A stretch of DNA of 64,000 bases from Multiplicimicrobium sp043718225 (GTDB lineage Bacteria; Omnitrophota; Omnitrophia; Omnitrophales; Aquincolibacteriaceae), in assembly GCA_043718225.1 (NCBI GenBank), contig JAYSWD010000001.1, positions 91,722 through 155,721 of the forward strand. Direction: 5' to 3'. The notes beneath the pieces were generated by a model. It was not told the origin of the DNA and searched no databases. It saw nothing but the letters and a program-made list of their open reading frames with translations. Positions within the stretch are counted from its first letter, which is position 1. The number at the start of each line of letters is the position of its first letter. The position numbers were made by a program, and so were the translations under genes. Below are positions 40,346 through 48,617 of this stretch, piece after piece.

Positions 40346-41845
40346 ATGATGGGCAAACCGACAGGCTTTAAAGAAATCAAGCGCGAGCTGCCGAAGGATA
40401 TTTCGCCGCTGACGCGTATCGCGAATTACGGCGAATTCCATGAGCATATGCCTGAAGATAAACTTCAGGCCCAGGGCGCGCGCTGCATGGATTGCGGCGT
40501 TCCGTTTTGCCATACCGGCAATCTTGTGGCGGGCATGGCCTCCGGCTGTCCGATCAATAATATTATTCCCGAGTGGAATGATTTGGTTTACCGCGGACTT
40601 TGGAAAGAGGCCAGCCAGCGCTTACATAAAACAAATAATTTTCCCGAATTTACCGGCCGTGTTTGCCCGGCGCCCTGCGAAGGTTCCTGTGTTCTGGGAA
40701 TCAACGAACCGCCGGTTACGATCAAAAATATCGAATGCTCTATCGTTGATAAAGCTTTTGACGAAGGCTGGGTTGTCGCTGAGAAACCCGAAACACGCAC
40801 CGGACTTAAAGTTGCGGTGGTCGGCTCAGGCCCCGCCGGACTTTCCGCCGCCGAACAGTTGAATCGCGCGGGCCATGAAGTCACTGTCTTTGAACGCGAG
40901 GACCGCATCGGCGGGCTTTTAATGTACGGTATTCCGAATATGAAACTCGACAAGCAAACCGTTCAGCGCCGCGTGGATTTAATGGCGGAATCCGGCGTCA
41001 AATTTGTCACTAAAACCGAAGTCGGCAAAAATTATCCCGCGCAGGATCTTCTCAAAAAGTTTGATTCGGTATTGCTCACTTGCGGCGCGACCAAGCCGCG
41101 CGATCTTCCGGTTGAGGGCCGCCAGCTTAAAGGCGTACATTACGCGATGGAGTTTTTAACCAAAAGCACCAAGCATGTTTTGAAAATAATTTCCGACAGT
41201 GAATTAATTTCTGCAAAAAATAAAAATGTCATCGTGGTTGGTGGCGGTGATACCGGAACCGACTGCGTCGGAACCTCCATGCGCCACGGCTGTAAGAGTT
41301 TGGTGCAGATTGAAATTATGCCCAAGCCGCCTGATAACCGCGCGCCCGATAACCCGTGGCCGCAATGGCCGAAAATTTACCGTATGGACTATGGCCAGGA
41401 AGAAGCCGCGGCGAAATTCGGTTCTGATCCGCGCGTTTATTTGACCACGGTCAAAAAACTTGTAGGCGACGCTTCCGGTAATTTAAAAGAAGCGCATCTT
41501 GTGAACATTGAATGGAAAAAAGACGAGCAGGGGCGTTTCGGTCCGAAAGAAGTCGCGGGCTCCGAAAAAATTGTTCCCGCAGACCTTGTTTTGATCGCGA
41601 TGGGTTTTCTCGGGCCGGAAGACACGATTTTAAAACAGCTCAATATTGAAGTTGATCCGCGTTCGAATGTAAAAGCCGAATACGGTAAATTCGCGACGAA
41701 TGTTGAAGGTGTTTTTTCGGCGGGTGATATGCGCCGCGGACAGAGTTTGGTGGTCTGGGCCATTAACGAAGGCCGCGCGGCAGCGGCGGCTGTGGACAAT
41801 TATTTAGCAGTGAAGCATAAGCTAAAACAAACCGTTTCGGTCTAA
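40346..41845 (+). CDS. gltD: Glutamate synthase small (beta) subunit
   Basis: NADPH-dependent FAD subunit that feeds electrons to GltB; 499 residues from ATG 40346. N-terminal 4Fe-4S ligands (GARCMDCGVPFCHTGN about 40-55, GCPINNIIPEW, CPAPCEGSC about 108), FAD site VAVVGSGPAGLSAAEQL (about 155) with EREDRIGGLLMYGIP, and NADPH site VIVVGGGDTGTDCVGTS (about 295). The start is ATG 40346 or 40349; the frame is open to 40316 but consists of repeat sequence. Functional partner of gltB. Confidence 0.96.
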   Translation: MMGKPTGFKEIKRELPKDISPLTRIANYGEFHEHMPEDKLQAQGARCMDCGVPFCHTGNLVAGMASGCPINNIIPEWNDLVYRGLWKEASQRLHKTNNFPEFTGRVCPAPCEGSCVLGINEPPVTIKNIECSIVDKAFDEGWVVAEKPETRTGLKVAVVGSGPAGLSAAEQLNRAGHEVTVFEREDRIGGLLMYGIPNMKLDKQTVQRRVDLMAESGVKFVTKTEVGKNYPAQDLLKKFDSVLLTCGATKPRDLPVEGRQLKGVHYAMEFLTKSTKHVLKIISDSELISAKNKNVIVVGGGDTGTDCVGTSMRHGCKSLVQIEIMPKPPDNRAPDNPWPQWPKIYRMDYGQEEAAAKFGSDPRVYLTTVKKLVGDASGNLKEAHLVNIEWKKDEQGRFGPKEVAGSEKIVPADLVLIAMGFLGPEDTILKQLNIEVDPRSNVKAEYGKFATNVEGVFSAGDMRRGQSLVVWAINEGRAAAAAVDNYLAVKHKLKQTVSV

Positions 41846-41907
41846 CCTGCGCTCCCGAATTAATCAAACCGCGGCTTGTATTTCTCCTGTTGAGCGTGGT
41901 ATCCTTT

Positions 41908-41934
41908 AGTAGGAAAGTAGGAAAAAGTAGGAAA
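41908..41934 (+). promoter_or_regulatory. Three direct AGTAGGAAA repeats before the toxin-antitoxin genes
   Basis: Copies at 41908-41916, 41916-41924 and 41926-41934, all immediately upstream of the GGAGGA ribosome-binding sequence of the AbrB-type antitoxin. They are a likely operator for autoregulation. Confidence 0.5.
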
Positions 41935-41946
41935 ATTGGAGGAAGT

Positions 41947-42189
41947 ATGGTTACGCGCATGAGAGAAAAAGGACAAGTTACGATTCCGGCTGATATTCGG
42001 GAATCACTGCATCTTTCCAAAGATTCGGTGCTTTCGGTTGTTAAAGTCGGTAATTCTATTTTATTGATGCCGAAAGCGTCTGCATTCCAATCCACGGCTG
42101 CTGCTTTTTCAAAAGCAGCCAAAGAAAGAGGGATCACCTTAGATAGTCTTTTGAAAGAACTGAGAAAAATACGGCATAAGAATTCCTAA
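41947..42189 (+). CDS. AbrB/MazE-type antitoxin
   Basis: 80-residue protein with an N-terminal swapped-hairpin DNA-binding domain: MVTRMREKGQVTIPADIRESLHLSKDSVLSVVKVGNSILLMPKA is the classical AbrB pattern. The C-terminal helices (about 45-75) would bind and block the toxin. ATG 41947 follows GGAGGA at good spacing. Its stop is directly followed by the toxin ATG with no spacer, so the pair is translated together. Probably represses its own promoter with the toxin at the AGTAGGAAA repeats. Confidence 0.88.
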   Translation: MVTRMREKGQVTIPADIRESLHLSKDSVLSVVKVGNSILLMPKASAFQSTAAAFSKAAKERGITLDSLLKELRKIRHKNS

Positions 42190-42645
42190 ATGACGCTTCC
42201 GGCTTACCGTCTTTTTTTTGATACAAGTGTGTATATTTCCGCGTTGATTTCACCGAAAGGCGCAGCGGGGGAATTAATAAGTCTGGCCGAAGCTGGTCCG
42301 ATTGTGATGGTTGTTTCTGAAGAAGTTATTGTTGAAGCTGATAGAGTTTTATGTTTAAAATTTCCCGATTTAATTCAGAAAAGCCGTAATCTTTGGCAGG
42401 ATTTGGCCCCCGTTGTTGTTGCTAATCCGGCTCTAAGTCAGGCGAGACTATTTACGGAAAAACTACCGAAGAATGATGCGCTCATTCTATGCGCGGCGCA
42501 TCTAGCTAAAGTTCAGGCGTTTGTCACTTGGAATACCCGCGATTTTATGCGGCCCGGCATTAATGCCTTAGTTGATTTTCCGATTGTTGTACCGGGAGAC
42601 GGGCTGAAACTTTTCAGAAAATGGATAGACCCTTTTTTAGATTGA
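42190..42645 (+). CDS. PIN-domain toxin (ribonuclease)
   Basis: 151-residue PIN fold. Acidic metal-binding residues are in place: D in LFFDTSVY (about 10), E in IVEADRVL (about 48), D in KNDALILCAA (about 97) and D in WNTRDFMRPG (about 116). The N-terminus and the length match the 'putative toxin-antitoxin system toxin component, PIN family' group. Starts right after the antitoxin stop. The target RNA is unknown. The pair opens the accessory region next to the tRNA integration site. Confidence 0.88.
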   Translation: MTLPAYRLFFDTSVYISALISPKGAAGELISLAEAGPIVMVVSEEVIVEADRVLCLKFPDLIQKSRNLWQDLAPVVVANPALSQARLFTEKLPKNDALILCAAHLAKVQAFVTWNTRDFMRPGINALVDFPIVVPGDGLKLFRKWIDPFLD

Positions 42646-42716
42646 GCGTTATAATGCGCGCTCCTCAAATTAAAATTTGAGTTGTTCTTTAAAATTTGGA
42701 TTTGTGAATAAATACG

Positions 42717-42743
42717 CTTCGTTTCTCCTTGGAGGAAACGAAG
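42717..42743 (+). terminator. Hairpin after the toxin gene
   Basis: CTTCGTTTC (42717-42725) pairs with GAAACGAAG around TCCTTGGAG. There is only an A-rich tail rather than a T-run, so its role is uncertain. A second A+T-rich inverted repeat (AATAAAATTTT/AAAATTTTATT) follows at about 42765-42792. Confidence 0.35.
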
Positions 42744-42787
42744 TAAAATAAAACAGATTCTTTGAATAAAATTTTCGAAGAAAAATT

Positions 42788-42864
42788 TTATTCCCCTGTT
42801 CCGCCTCGTCATGGACGAGGACGGATCCGTCCTTGAAAATTTTATTTTCAAGGCGGAAGCTCAG
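42788..42864 (+). repeat. Family E cloverleaf-like element, copy 1, splitting a tRNA-Asn 5' fragment
   Basis: TTCCGCC (42799-42805) pairs with GGCGGAA (42852-42858). Inside are three hairpins: TCGTCatgGACGA, GGACGgatCCGTCC-type and TTGAAAATtt/ATTTTCAA. The element is bordered by ATTCCCCTGT on the left and AGCTCAGC on the right. Joined together these are the first bases of the tRNA-Asn at 43247, with its upstream flank. Copy 2 at 43129-43209 has the same arrangement with different, still paired hairpins. Confidence 0.65.
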
Positions 42865-42870
42865 CCTGTT

Positions 42871-43113
42871 ATGATTTATTTTGTTTATGTTTTGAAGAGC
42901 AGGAAGAACGGCAAGAGATACTATGGGTTTACGAGGAAAGACCCCGCTGTTCGGTTATTACAGCATCATTCTAATAAGAATAATTGGACCAGTAAAAACG
43001 GTCCGTTTGATCTTTTACATACAGAACAGTTTTCTTCCAGGAAAGAAGCTTTGAAGCGCGAGCAATACTTCAAGTCTGCTGCCGGCCGAAAATGGCTTGA
43101 TGATAATTTATAG
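42871..43113 (+). CDS. GIY-YIG single-domain endonuclease
   Basis: 80-residue nuclease domain. The name motif is read as FVYVL and YYGFTRKDP, the catalytic Arg follows in VRLLQHH (about 27), and the Glu in ALKREQYFKSAAGRKWL (about 63) completes the site. Start ATG 42871 is preferred; the open frame upstream is the family E element. Such small COG2827-type proteins are common in bacteria of unclear role. Here the gene lies between two copies of the structured element E, beside tRNA-Asn, which suggests that nuclease and element form a mobile unit. Confidence 0.9.
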   Translation: MIYFVYVLKSRKNGKRYYGFTRKDPAVRLLQHHSNKNNWTSKNGPFDLLHTEQFSSRKEALKREQYFKSAAGRKWLDDNL

Positions 43114-43128
43114 AATTCATAAATAAGT

Positions 43129-43209
43129 TATTCCCCTGTTTCGCCTGGAATCTTACGATTCCAGGACGAATCCGTCCTCGAAAACTACGTTTTCGAAGCG
43201 GAAGCTCAA
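43129..43209 (+). repeat. Family E cloverleaf-like element, copy 2
   Basis: TTTCGCC (43139-43145) pairs with AGCGGAA (43197-43203; one G-T pair, one end mismatch). Hairpins inside: TGGAATCttacGATTCCA, GGACGaatCCGTCC-type and TCGAAAActacgTTTTCGA. The left border ATTCCCCTGT and right border AGCTCAA again equal the first bases of tRNA-Asn. Compared with copy 1 the stems differ on both sides, that is, they covary. Confidence 0.65.
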
Positions 43210-43234
43210 TGAAATAGATAAGTGAGAATAAATT

Positions 43235-45010
43235 TTAAAAATTTATTCCCCTGTAGCTCAGCTGGTAGAGCAGGTGACTGTTAATCACCGTGTCCGTGGT
43301 TCGATCCCACGCGGGGGAGCCATTCAACCCTCCCATGCGAACCAGGTTTCTGGTTCGCATGGGAGCTTCTATCCCTGATCCACCCGACCCTTTCGGGGTG
43401 TAGGGCTTGTCGCCGTCATCAGGCGGTGGCGGGGTCCAATCGGGCGGGTTTTTCAAATTAAAGTTCATTTCGGGCAGATCTCCCCAAAATAAAACTCTCA
43501 GCTTGGTCGGGGTGTAAATCACTTCCTTCACGAGAAGCAGAATCAAATTCCTCTTTTCATCAAACGAAAAAGTCTCAAAGACCTTTGGAAATTCCTTAAA
43601 GAGCTGCGCAAACGTATCCGCATCGATCACATGCTGGCTCAAATGCTGCATATTGGTTTCAATACGACTAAGTTCATCTTCCAGCTTCTCTTTAGAACCT
43701 TCAAGGTCTGACATTTCTTTCACAATTCCACGCGACCTTTTTTTATCTAACTCTCCGGTTTTAACAAACTCGATCAAATGCTTTAATTCCGCGCGGACCT
43801 TCACAAGCTGTGATGCTGTGCGCTCCTTATCCTTCCGTAAAGGCTCCAGCCCCTGCTTGGCCATGACATTGGCCTTCTCAATAGATTTCTTGAGCAGGGT
43901 TTGATTGCTCCCCAGCTCTTTAAACTTTTGAATTAGGAAGTCTTCAAGTTCATCTGCGGCAACAGTTCGGATCGAACAAGCCTTTTTACTTTTAATAACC
44001 GCCGCCGTGCAGCGGTAATAAAGATACATTCTTCCTTTCTTTGCTTTGGAAGAATTCGTCATGGTGCTTCCGCATTCGCCGCAGGTCAATAACCCCAGAA
44101 AGAGCATTTCATATTTGTTTTGCTTAAATGTTTTATGGGTCTCGCGGTTACTAACCAGAATGTTCTGAACATCATCCCAAAGCTTTTTGTCCGTGATAAT
44201 CGGTTTGTGTTCTCCGTCAAAAACGTACTGTTTTTTGTCTTTGTCTTGAAAGCGGACTTTTCCGATATAGAAGTAATTAGTTAGGATATTTGAGATTTTT
44301 TTCTTATCAAACTTTGTGCTGCCCGCGGCATCCTCCCCTCGGACGTAATACTTTTTTGTGCGATAGCCCATCTCATTTAGCTTCTCGGCAATTTTCCCCA
44401 TGGAAGCCAGTTTTGGATAAAGCTCAAAACAAAGTTGAACAATCTTGGCTTCCTCTTTATTGATTACCAATTTCTTTTTCTTTACGTTATAACCCAACGG
44501 AACGAAGCCCCCGCACCACATTCCTCTCTTGGCCATGGCAAAACGTTTGTCGTAAGTCCGCTCTTGCGACATTTCCCGTTCAAATTGGGCAAACTCAAGC
44601 ATGATGTGAAGCAGGAGTCGTCCGGCCGGGGAAGTCGTATCGAAGTGCTGAGTGGTAGAAACGAATTTAACGTCATGCTCATTGAAAATTTCAAGAAGCG
44701 CGTAAAAATCCTTATGATTTCGCGTAAGACGGTCAATTTTATAAACCACCACCACTTGAACGCGTTTCCGTTTGATATCGTCGATAAGCTGCTTCATGGC
44801 AGGTCGGCTAAGCGATCCACCGGATTGCCCGGCGTCCTCATAAACCTTGTAAGGTTTCCAGCCCACAGACTTTTGACTTTCAATATAGGCTAGACAACTA
44901 TCCCGCTGATTATCGAGCGTAGAATAGGTTTGCGTCTCTGCGCGTTCATCGACCGAGACGCGCGTATAAACCGCACAGTTAGTGTCTGGAATCTTCGCAT
45001 TTGAGTGCAT
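43235..45010 (-). CDS. Large serine recombinase (site-specific integrase)
   Basis: 591 residues from ATG 45010. The resolvase catalytic domain (about 10-155) has the nucleophile Ser in VYTRVSVDE, then VVYKIDRLTRNHKDFYALL and AGRLLLHIMLEFAQFEREM. A recombinase domain (about 170-280), a zinc ribbon (LLTCGECGSTM ... YYRCT ... KKACSIRT, about 312-350) and a coiled coil (about 365-460) follow. The last 30 codons run antisense through tRNA-Asn (GSPAWDRTTDTVINSHLLYQLSYRG is a tRNA read backwards), the mark of an element integrated in a tRNA gene. It probably mobilises the defence genes to its right. Confidence 0.92.
   Translation of the reverse strand: MHSNAKIPDTNCAVYTRVSVDERAETQTYSTLDNQRDSCLAYIESQKSVGWKPYKVYEDAGQSGGSLSRPAMKQLIDDIKRKRVQVVVVYKIDRLTRNHKDFYALLEIFNEHDVKFVSTTQHFDTTSPAGRLLLHIMLEFAQFEREMSQERTYDKRFAMAKRGMWCGGFVPLGYNVKKKKLVINKEEAKIVQLCFELYPKLASMGKIAEKLNEMGYRTKKYYVRGEDAAGSTKFDKKKISNILTNYFYIGKVRFQDKDKKQYVFDGEHKPIITDKKLWDDVQNILVSNRETHKTFKQNKYEMLFLGLLTCGECGSTMTNSSKAKKGRMYLYYRCTAAVIKSKKACSIRTVAADELEDFLIQKFKELGSNQTLLKKSIEKANVMAKQGLEPLRKDKERTASQLVKVRAELKHLIEFVKTGELDKKRSRGIVKEMSDLEGSKEKLEDELSRIETNMQHLSQHVIDADTFAQLFKEFPKVFETFSFDEKRNLILLLVKEVIYTPTKLRVLFWGDLPEMNFNLKNPPDWTPPPPDDGDKPYTPKGSGGSGIEAPMRTRNLVRMGGLNGSPAWDRTTDTVINSHLLYQLSYRGINF
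43247..43322 (+). tRNA. tRNA-Asn (anticodon GUU)
   Basis: A 76-base tRNA with encoded CCA. Acceptor TCCCCTG pairs with CGGGGGA (one G-T pair), D-arm AGCTCAGCTGGTAGAGC, anticodon arm GGTGA-CTGTTAA-TCACC with GTT in place 34-36, and T-arm with GGTTCGATCCC. It lies between the family E elements and the antisense end of a serine recombinase gene, so it is the probable integration site of the island to its right. Confidence 0.95.
43330..43365. repeat. Perfect 16-bp hairpin next to tRNA-Asn
   Basis: CTCCCATGCGAACCAG (43330-43345) pairs perfectly with 43350-43365 around GTTT. It lies 7 bases past the tRNA CCA and inside the last codons of the recombinase. No T-run, so it may be part of the attachment region or a tRNA 3'-processing/terminator structure. 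Confidence 0.5.
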
Positions 45011-45248
45011 AGTCAAATTATATAATATGAGACTTAAAAAGGAAGGTTTTTCTTATGATTAATTTTTTAAAAAGTTGCACCGCTAAACCATCCGAGTCTT
45101 TACAATCTTAGGTTTTCTCAGCCCCCTTGGGCGTTAAGTGTGATTGCTCGTTGTGGGGTAAGCAGTTAGAATGACGGGAATATTTTAAGTTTTTGAAGGG
45201 CTTTATCAGAATTTAAGCCACTAGCGAGAATGTACGGGTTTCTCATAT
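45011..45248. other. Divergent intergenic region of the island
   Basis: 238 bp between the recombinase start and the helicase start, A+T-rich, without a visible gene. Contains CAGCCCCCTTGGGCGTTAAG and ends CTCATATATG with no strong ribosome-binding sequence; promoters of both genes must lie here. Confidence 0.3.
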
Positions 45249-48200
45249 ATGAATAATTTTATTAGCAACAGCGCTCAAAAAAATCTAAAAAATCGGCTTA
45301 TAGAGCTGATTTCAAAGAGCCAAGAATTAAAGTTTTTGGTTGGGTTTTTTTATTTTTCAGGAATTCAACAGCTCTACGAAGCGCTTAAAACAAACAAAGC
45401 GGTAACGCTTAAAGTTTTGGTCGGGCTTAATGTCGATGTTTTTGCTTTCGGTCTTACAGAATTTGAAGACAATTCTCAGTCAGATGAGGAACGGGTTGAT
45501 TTATTTTTTGAATCGGTAAAAAAATCGCTCAATACCGATAATTTTGACACAGAAGAATTTTATGAGCAGGTTCGTTTTTTCATAGAAGTGATTCGTGATG
45601 GGCGACTTATTATTAGAAAAACTTATGAACCCAACCATGCCAAACTTTATGTTTTTAAGCTTAATGACGATCAGGTTGGGCGCAATAGCTTATTTATTAC
45701 TGGAAGCAGCAACTTAACAAAAGTTGGGCTAACAACTCAGCATGAATTTAATGTTGAAATAAGCGACTATGGCGTCAAGGAAGCAGAAGAGTATTTTGAT
45801 CAACTTTGGCAACACGCCGTCCTAATTACAGAAGATGCAACGCTGCGTGAAAAATTAATAAACCTGGTAGAAAAAGATACTCTTGTAAAAGACATCACCC
45901 CATTTGAAGCTTTTCTATTAGTAATACAAACTTATCTTGATACTGTTAAGCACGAGCAGGTTAGCGAATCCGCAGTGGAGCTTATGAAAAAAAATGGCTA
46001 CAAACAGTTTTCATATCAGCTTGATGCTGCAAGTCAGGCGCTGGCCATTATCAAAGAGCATGGTGGCGTTGTCGTTGCTGATGTGGTTGGGCTAGGCAAG
46101 TCTGTTATCGCAAGCGTTGTTGCAAATTCAATTGGCAAGCGAGGCGTGATTATTTGTCCGCCCGGATTAATTGGCGATAGTAATAAAAAATCAGGCTGGA
46201 GAAAATATGCAGAAGAGTTTCGTCTACATAACTGGGAAATACGCTCAAGCGGTGATTTGGAAAATATTGCAGAATTTGTCAAAGATAAAGACAGCATAGA
46301 AGTTGTAATCGTTGATGAAGCACACCGCTTTAGAAATGAAGATATAAAAGACTATGAATATCTTAAGAATATTTGCCGGGGGCGCATAGTAATACTGTTA
46401 ACTGCAACCCCATTCAACAATACACCAGATGATATTCTGTCTTTGCTCGAACTGTTTATAGTTCCTAAAAAATCGCGCATTACGTTAGAAGATAATTTGG
46501 GAGCAAAGTTTAGGAATTTCAGCAGTGTTTTTGAAAAACTAGCGTTTATCAAAAAATATCATGCGTCATCAAATGAGATGAAAAAAAGGAAAGCGGAAAG
46601 TCTTTATCAGGCCCTTTTTGGTTCGATGCCCGTTATGCTGTCGAGAGTAAAAGAGAGAGCCCAGTATCTTTCAAAACAAATTCGTGATGTTATCGAGCCC
46701 GTTACAATAAGACGTAACCGTTTAGATTTGCTGCGTGATCCCAGTTACAAAAACGAGGTCAAAGATCTATCAGAAACACTTCCGCCCGCGGAATGGTTCT
46801 TTGAGTTAACGAAGGAACAATCTCAGTTTTATGATGAAGTACTTTCAGACTATTTTGGCGATCCGGATGATGGCGGCCGATTTAGCGGCGCAATTTATCG
46901 GCCTTTTGAATATGAGCGTGATTTAAATAAACAAAAACCGAAGCAAGATGATCAGGAAGATGACAAGCGGCAACTTCAACAGCAGCGGAACTTGTTCGAT
47001 TTTATGCGACGCTTGTTAGTGAAGCGTTTTGAAAGCTCTTTTGGAGCTTTCGCAAAAAGCGTTGAGAATCTGAAGGCTGTGCATGAGAAGGTCTTTGAAT
47101 TCATAAAGAAGTCAGACGGTAAGTACATACTAGACCGCGGCTTGTTGGAGGCAATTTACGATAAGGATGAGGATGAAATCGAGGTTAGACTCAAAGAGTT
47201 TTCAGATAAGCTGGAAGCGGGAACTTATCCTAAAAATCAACGTATTTACGACACCAAAAAATTTGATAAATGCGATGAATTTTTTGAAGACATTCAAAAC
47301 GATATTAATTTGTTTGATGAGCTGATTAAACGTCTCACAGCACTGCGCCTTGTTAGGGAAGATCCTAAGGCTGCATGTCTTGTTTTACATATAAAAGAAG
47401 AGCTCAAAAAGAAACCTGCTCCGGGGGAACCTAAGCGCAAAATCTTAATTTTTTCAGAATATGCGGACACAGTGCAGCATTTGTTTAACCAATATTTAGC
47501 CAAAGAATTTAAAAGTCGTGTTTTGGTTGTGAGTGGCGACTTGTCGCCTTCAAAAATCAAAGACATTAATCAAAACTTTGATGCGGCATTAGTTGATCAA
47601 GAAAATAATTTCGATATTTTAATTTCGACAGACAAAATTTCAGAAGGATTCAACTTGAATCGCGCTGGAATGGTTGTGAACTATGATATTCCTTGGAATC
47701 CGGTTCGGGTGATACAGCGCGTAGGGCGCATTAATCGCATTAGTAAAAAAGTTTTTGACAAGCTCCATATCATCAACTTTTTTCCGACAGAAAAGGGCGC
47801 CTCATATGTTCGGAGCCGTGAGATCGCTCAGCACAAAATGTTTCTAATTCATAACACGCTTGGAGAAGATGCGCGTATTTTTGATGCGGATGAAGAACCT
47901 ACGCCTGCAGCACTATTTAAGCGTATTCAGCAAAATCCTGAAGAGCTTATGGAAGAAAGTTTTTATACAAAGGCACGCCGTCTGATAAGTGATTTTGCCG
48001 ACATGCATCCTGGTATTTTAAATGCAATCAAAGAGTATCCGGCAAGAATAAAGGTGGCGAAGGCATTTTCAGAAAAATCGCTTTTGGTTTTTATAAAAAA
48101 GGGCCGTTTGTTTGCGCGTAAAGTTACTTCTGATCCTTCAAGTGATGAAAGTATCGTTGCAGCTGTTACTTTGGAAGAAATTTTAGATCAAATTTCATGT

Positions 48201-48617
48201 GACCCCGTAGAAAAAGGGCTATCGCTTTCGGGTCGGTTTTGGGATCGCTATGTTGCTGCTAAAGACTACAAAGAAGATCATTTGACTGAAGCAACCAACA
48301 CTAGTCTTGAAAAAAGAGCCTTTAGTAATATACAAGCCATTCTCTCCACCCCTTGGCCTAGCTTAATGTCACATTTATCTTTTCTGAAAATGCTTCGGGA
48401 AGATATTACAGATTATGGCACCTTGCCTGAATATACTTTGCGACGTATTACAAATTTCAAGATGACGACAGAAAAAGAATGTCAGAAAACAGTTGAGGAT
48501 GTTGTGCTTATTAGAAAGGCAATGGGTGATAGCTATCTTTTAAAAGAAAAACAAAAAGCAACTAATTTGCGTTCGCAAGTTATTATCGCAATAGAAAATC
48601 AAAAATTAGAGACCTAA
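45249..48617 (+). CDS. PLD-nuclease/SNF2-type helicase fusion (defence)
   Basis: 1122 residues. An N-terminal phospholipase-D-like domain (about 1-190) with NHAKLYVFKL (HxK, about 127) and SSNLTKVGLTTQHEFNVEI. Then a superfamily-2 helicase: Walker A VVADVVGLGKSVIAS (about 275), DEAH box VIVDEAHRF (about 352), LTATPFNN (about 384), and the C-terminal lobe with ILIFSEYADTVQHLF (about 732), TDKISEGFNLNRAG and QRVGRINRI (about 825). A long C-terminal region (about 830-1122) has no recognised domain. The stop overlaps the next ATG (TAATG). The combination of DNA translocase and PLD nuclease fits restriction of foreign DNA together with the next gene. Confidence 0.85.
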   Translation: MNNFISNSAQKNLKNRLIELISKSQELKFLVGFFYFSGIQQLYEALKTNKAVTLKVLVGLNVDVFAFGLTEFEDNSQSDEERVDLFFESVKKSLNTDNFDTEEFYEQVRFFIEVIRDGRLIIRKTYEPNHAKLYVFKLNDDQVGRNSLFITGSSNLTKVGLTTQHEFNVEISDYGVKEAEEYFDQLWQHAVLITEDATLREKLINLVEKDTLVKDITPFEAFLLVIQTYLDTVKHEQVSESAVELMKKNGYKQFSYQLDAASQALAIIKEHGGVVVADVVGLGKSVIASVVANSIGKRGVIICPPGLIGDSNKKSGWRKYAEEFRLHNWEIRSSGDLENIAEFVKDKDSIEVVIVDEAHRFRNEDIKDYEYLKNICRGRIVILLTATPFNNTPDDILSLLELFIVPKKSRITLEDNLGAKFRNFSSVFEKLAFIKKYHASSNEMKKRKAESLYQALFGSMPVMLSRVKERAQYLSKQIRDVIEPVTIRRNRLDLLRDPSYKNEVKDLSETLPPAEWFFELTKEQSQFYDEVLSDYFGDPDDGGRFSGAIYRPFEYERDLNKQKPKQDDQEDDKRQLQQQRNLFDFMRRLLVKRFESSFGAFAKSVENLKAVHEKVFEFIKKSDGKYILDRGLLEAIYDKDEDEIEVRLKEFSDKLEAGTYPKNQRIYDTKKFDKCDEFFEDIQNDINLFDELIKRLTALRLVREDPKAACLVLHIKEELKKKPAPGEPKRKILIFSEYADTVQHLFNQYLAKEFKSRVLVVSGDLSPSKIKDINQNFDAALVDQENNFDILISTDKISEGFNLNRAGMVVNYDIPWNPVRVIQRVGRINRISKKVFDKLHIINFFPTEKGASYVRSREIAQHKMFLIHNTLGEDARIFDADEEPTPAALFKRIQQNPEELMEESFYTKARRLISDFADMHPGILNAIKEYPARIKVAKAFSEKSLLVFIKKGRLFARKVTSDPSSDESIVAAVTLEEILDQISCDPVEKGLSLSGRFWDRYVAAKDYKEDHLTEATNTSLEKRAFSNIQAILSTPWPSLMSHLSFLKMLREDITDYGTLPEYTLRRITNFKMTTEKECQKTVEDVVLIRKAMGDSYLLKEKQKATNLRSQVIIAIENQKLET

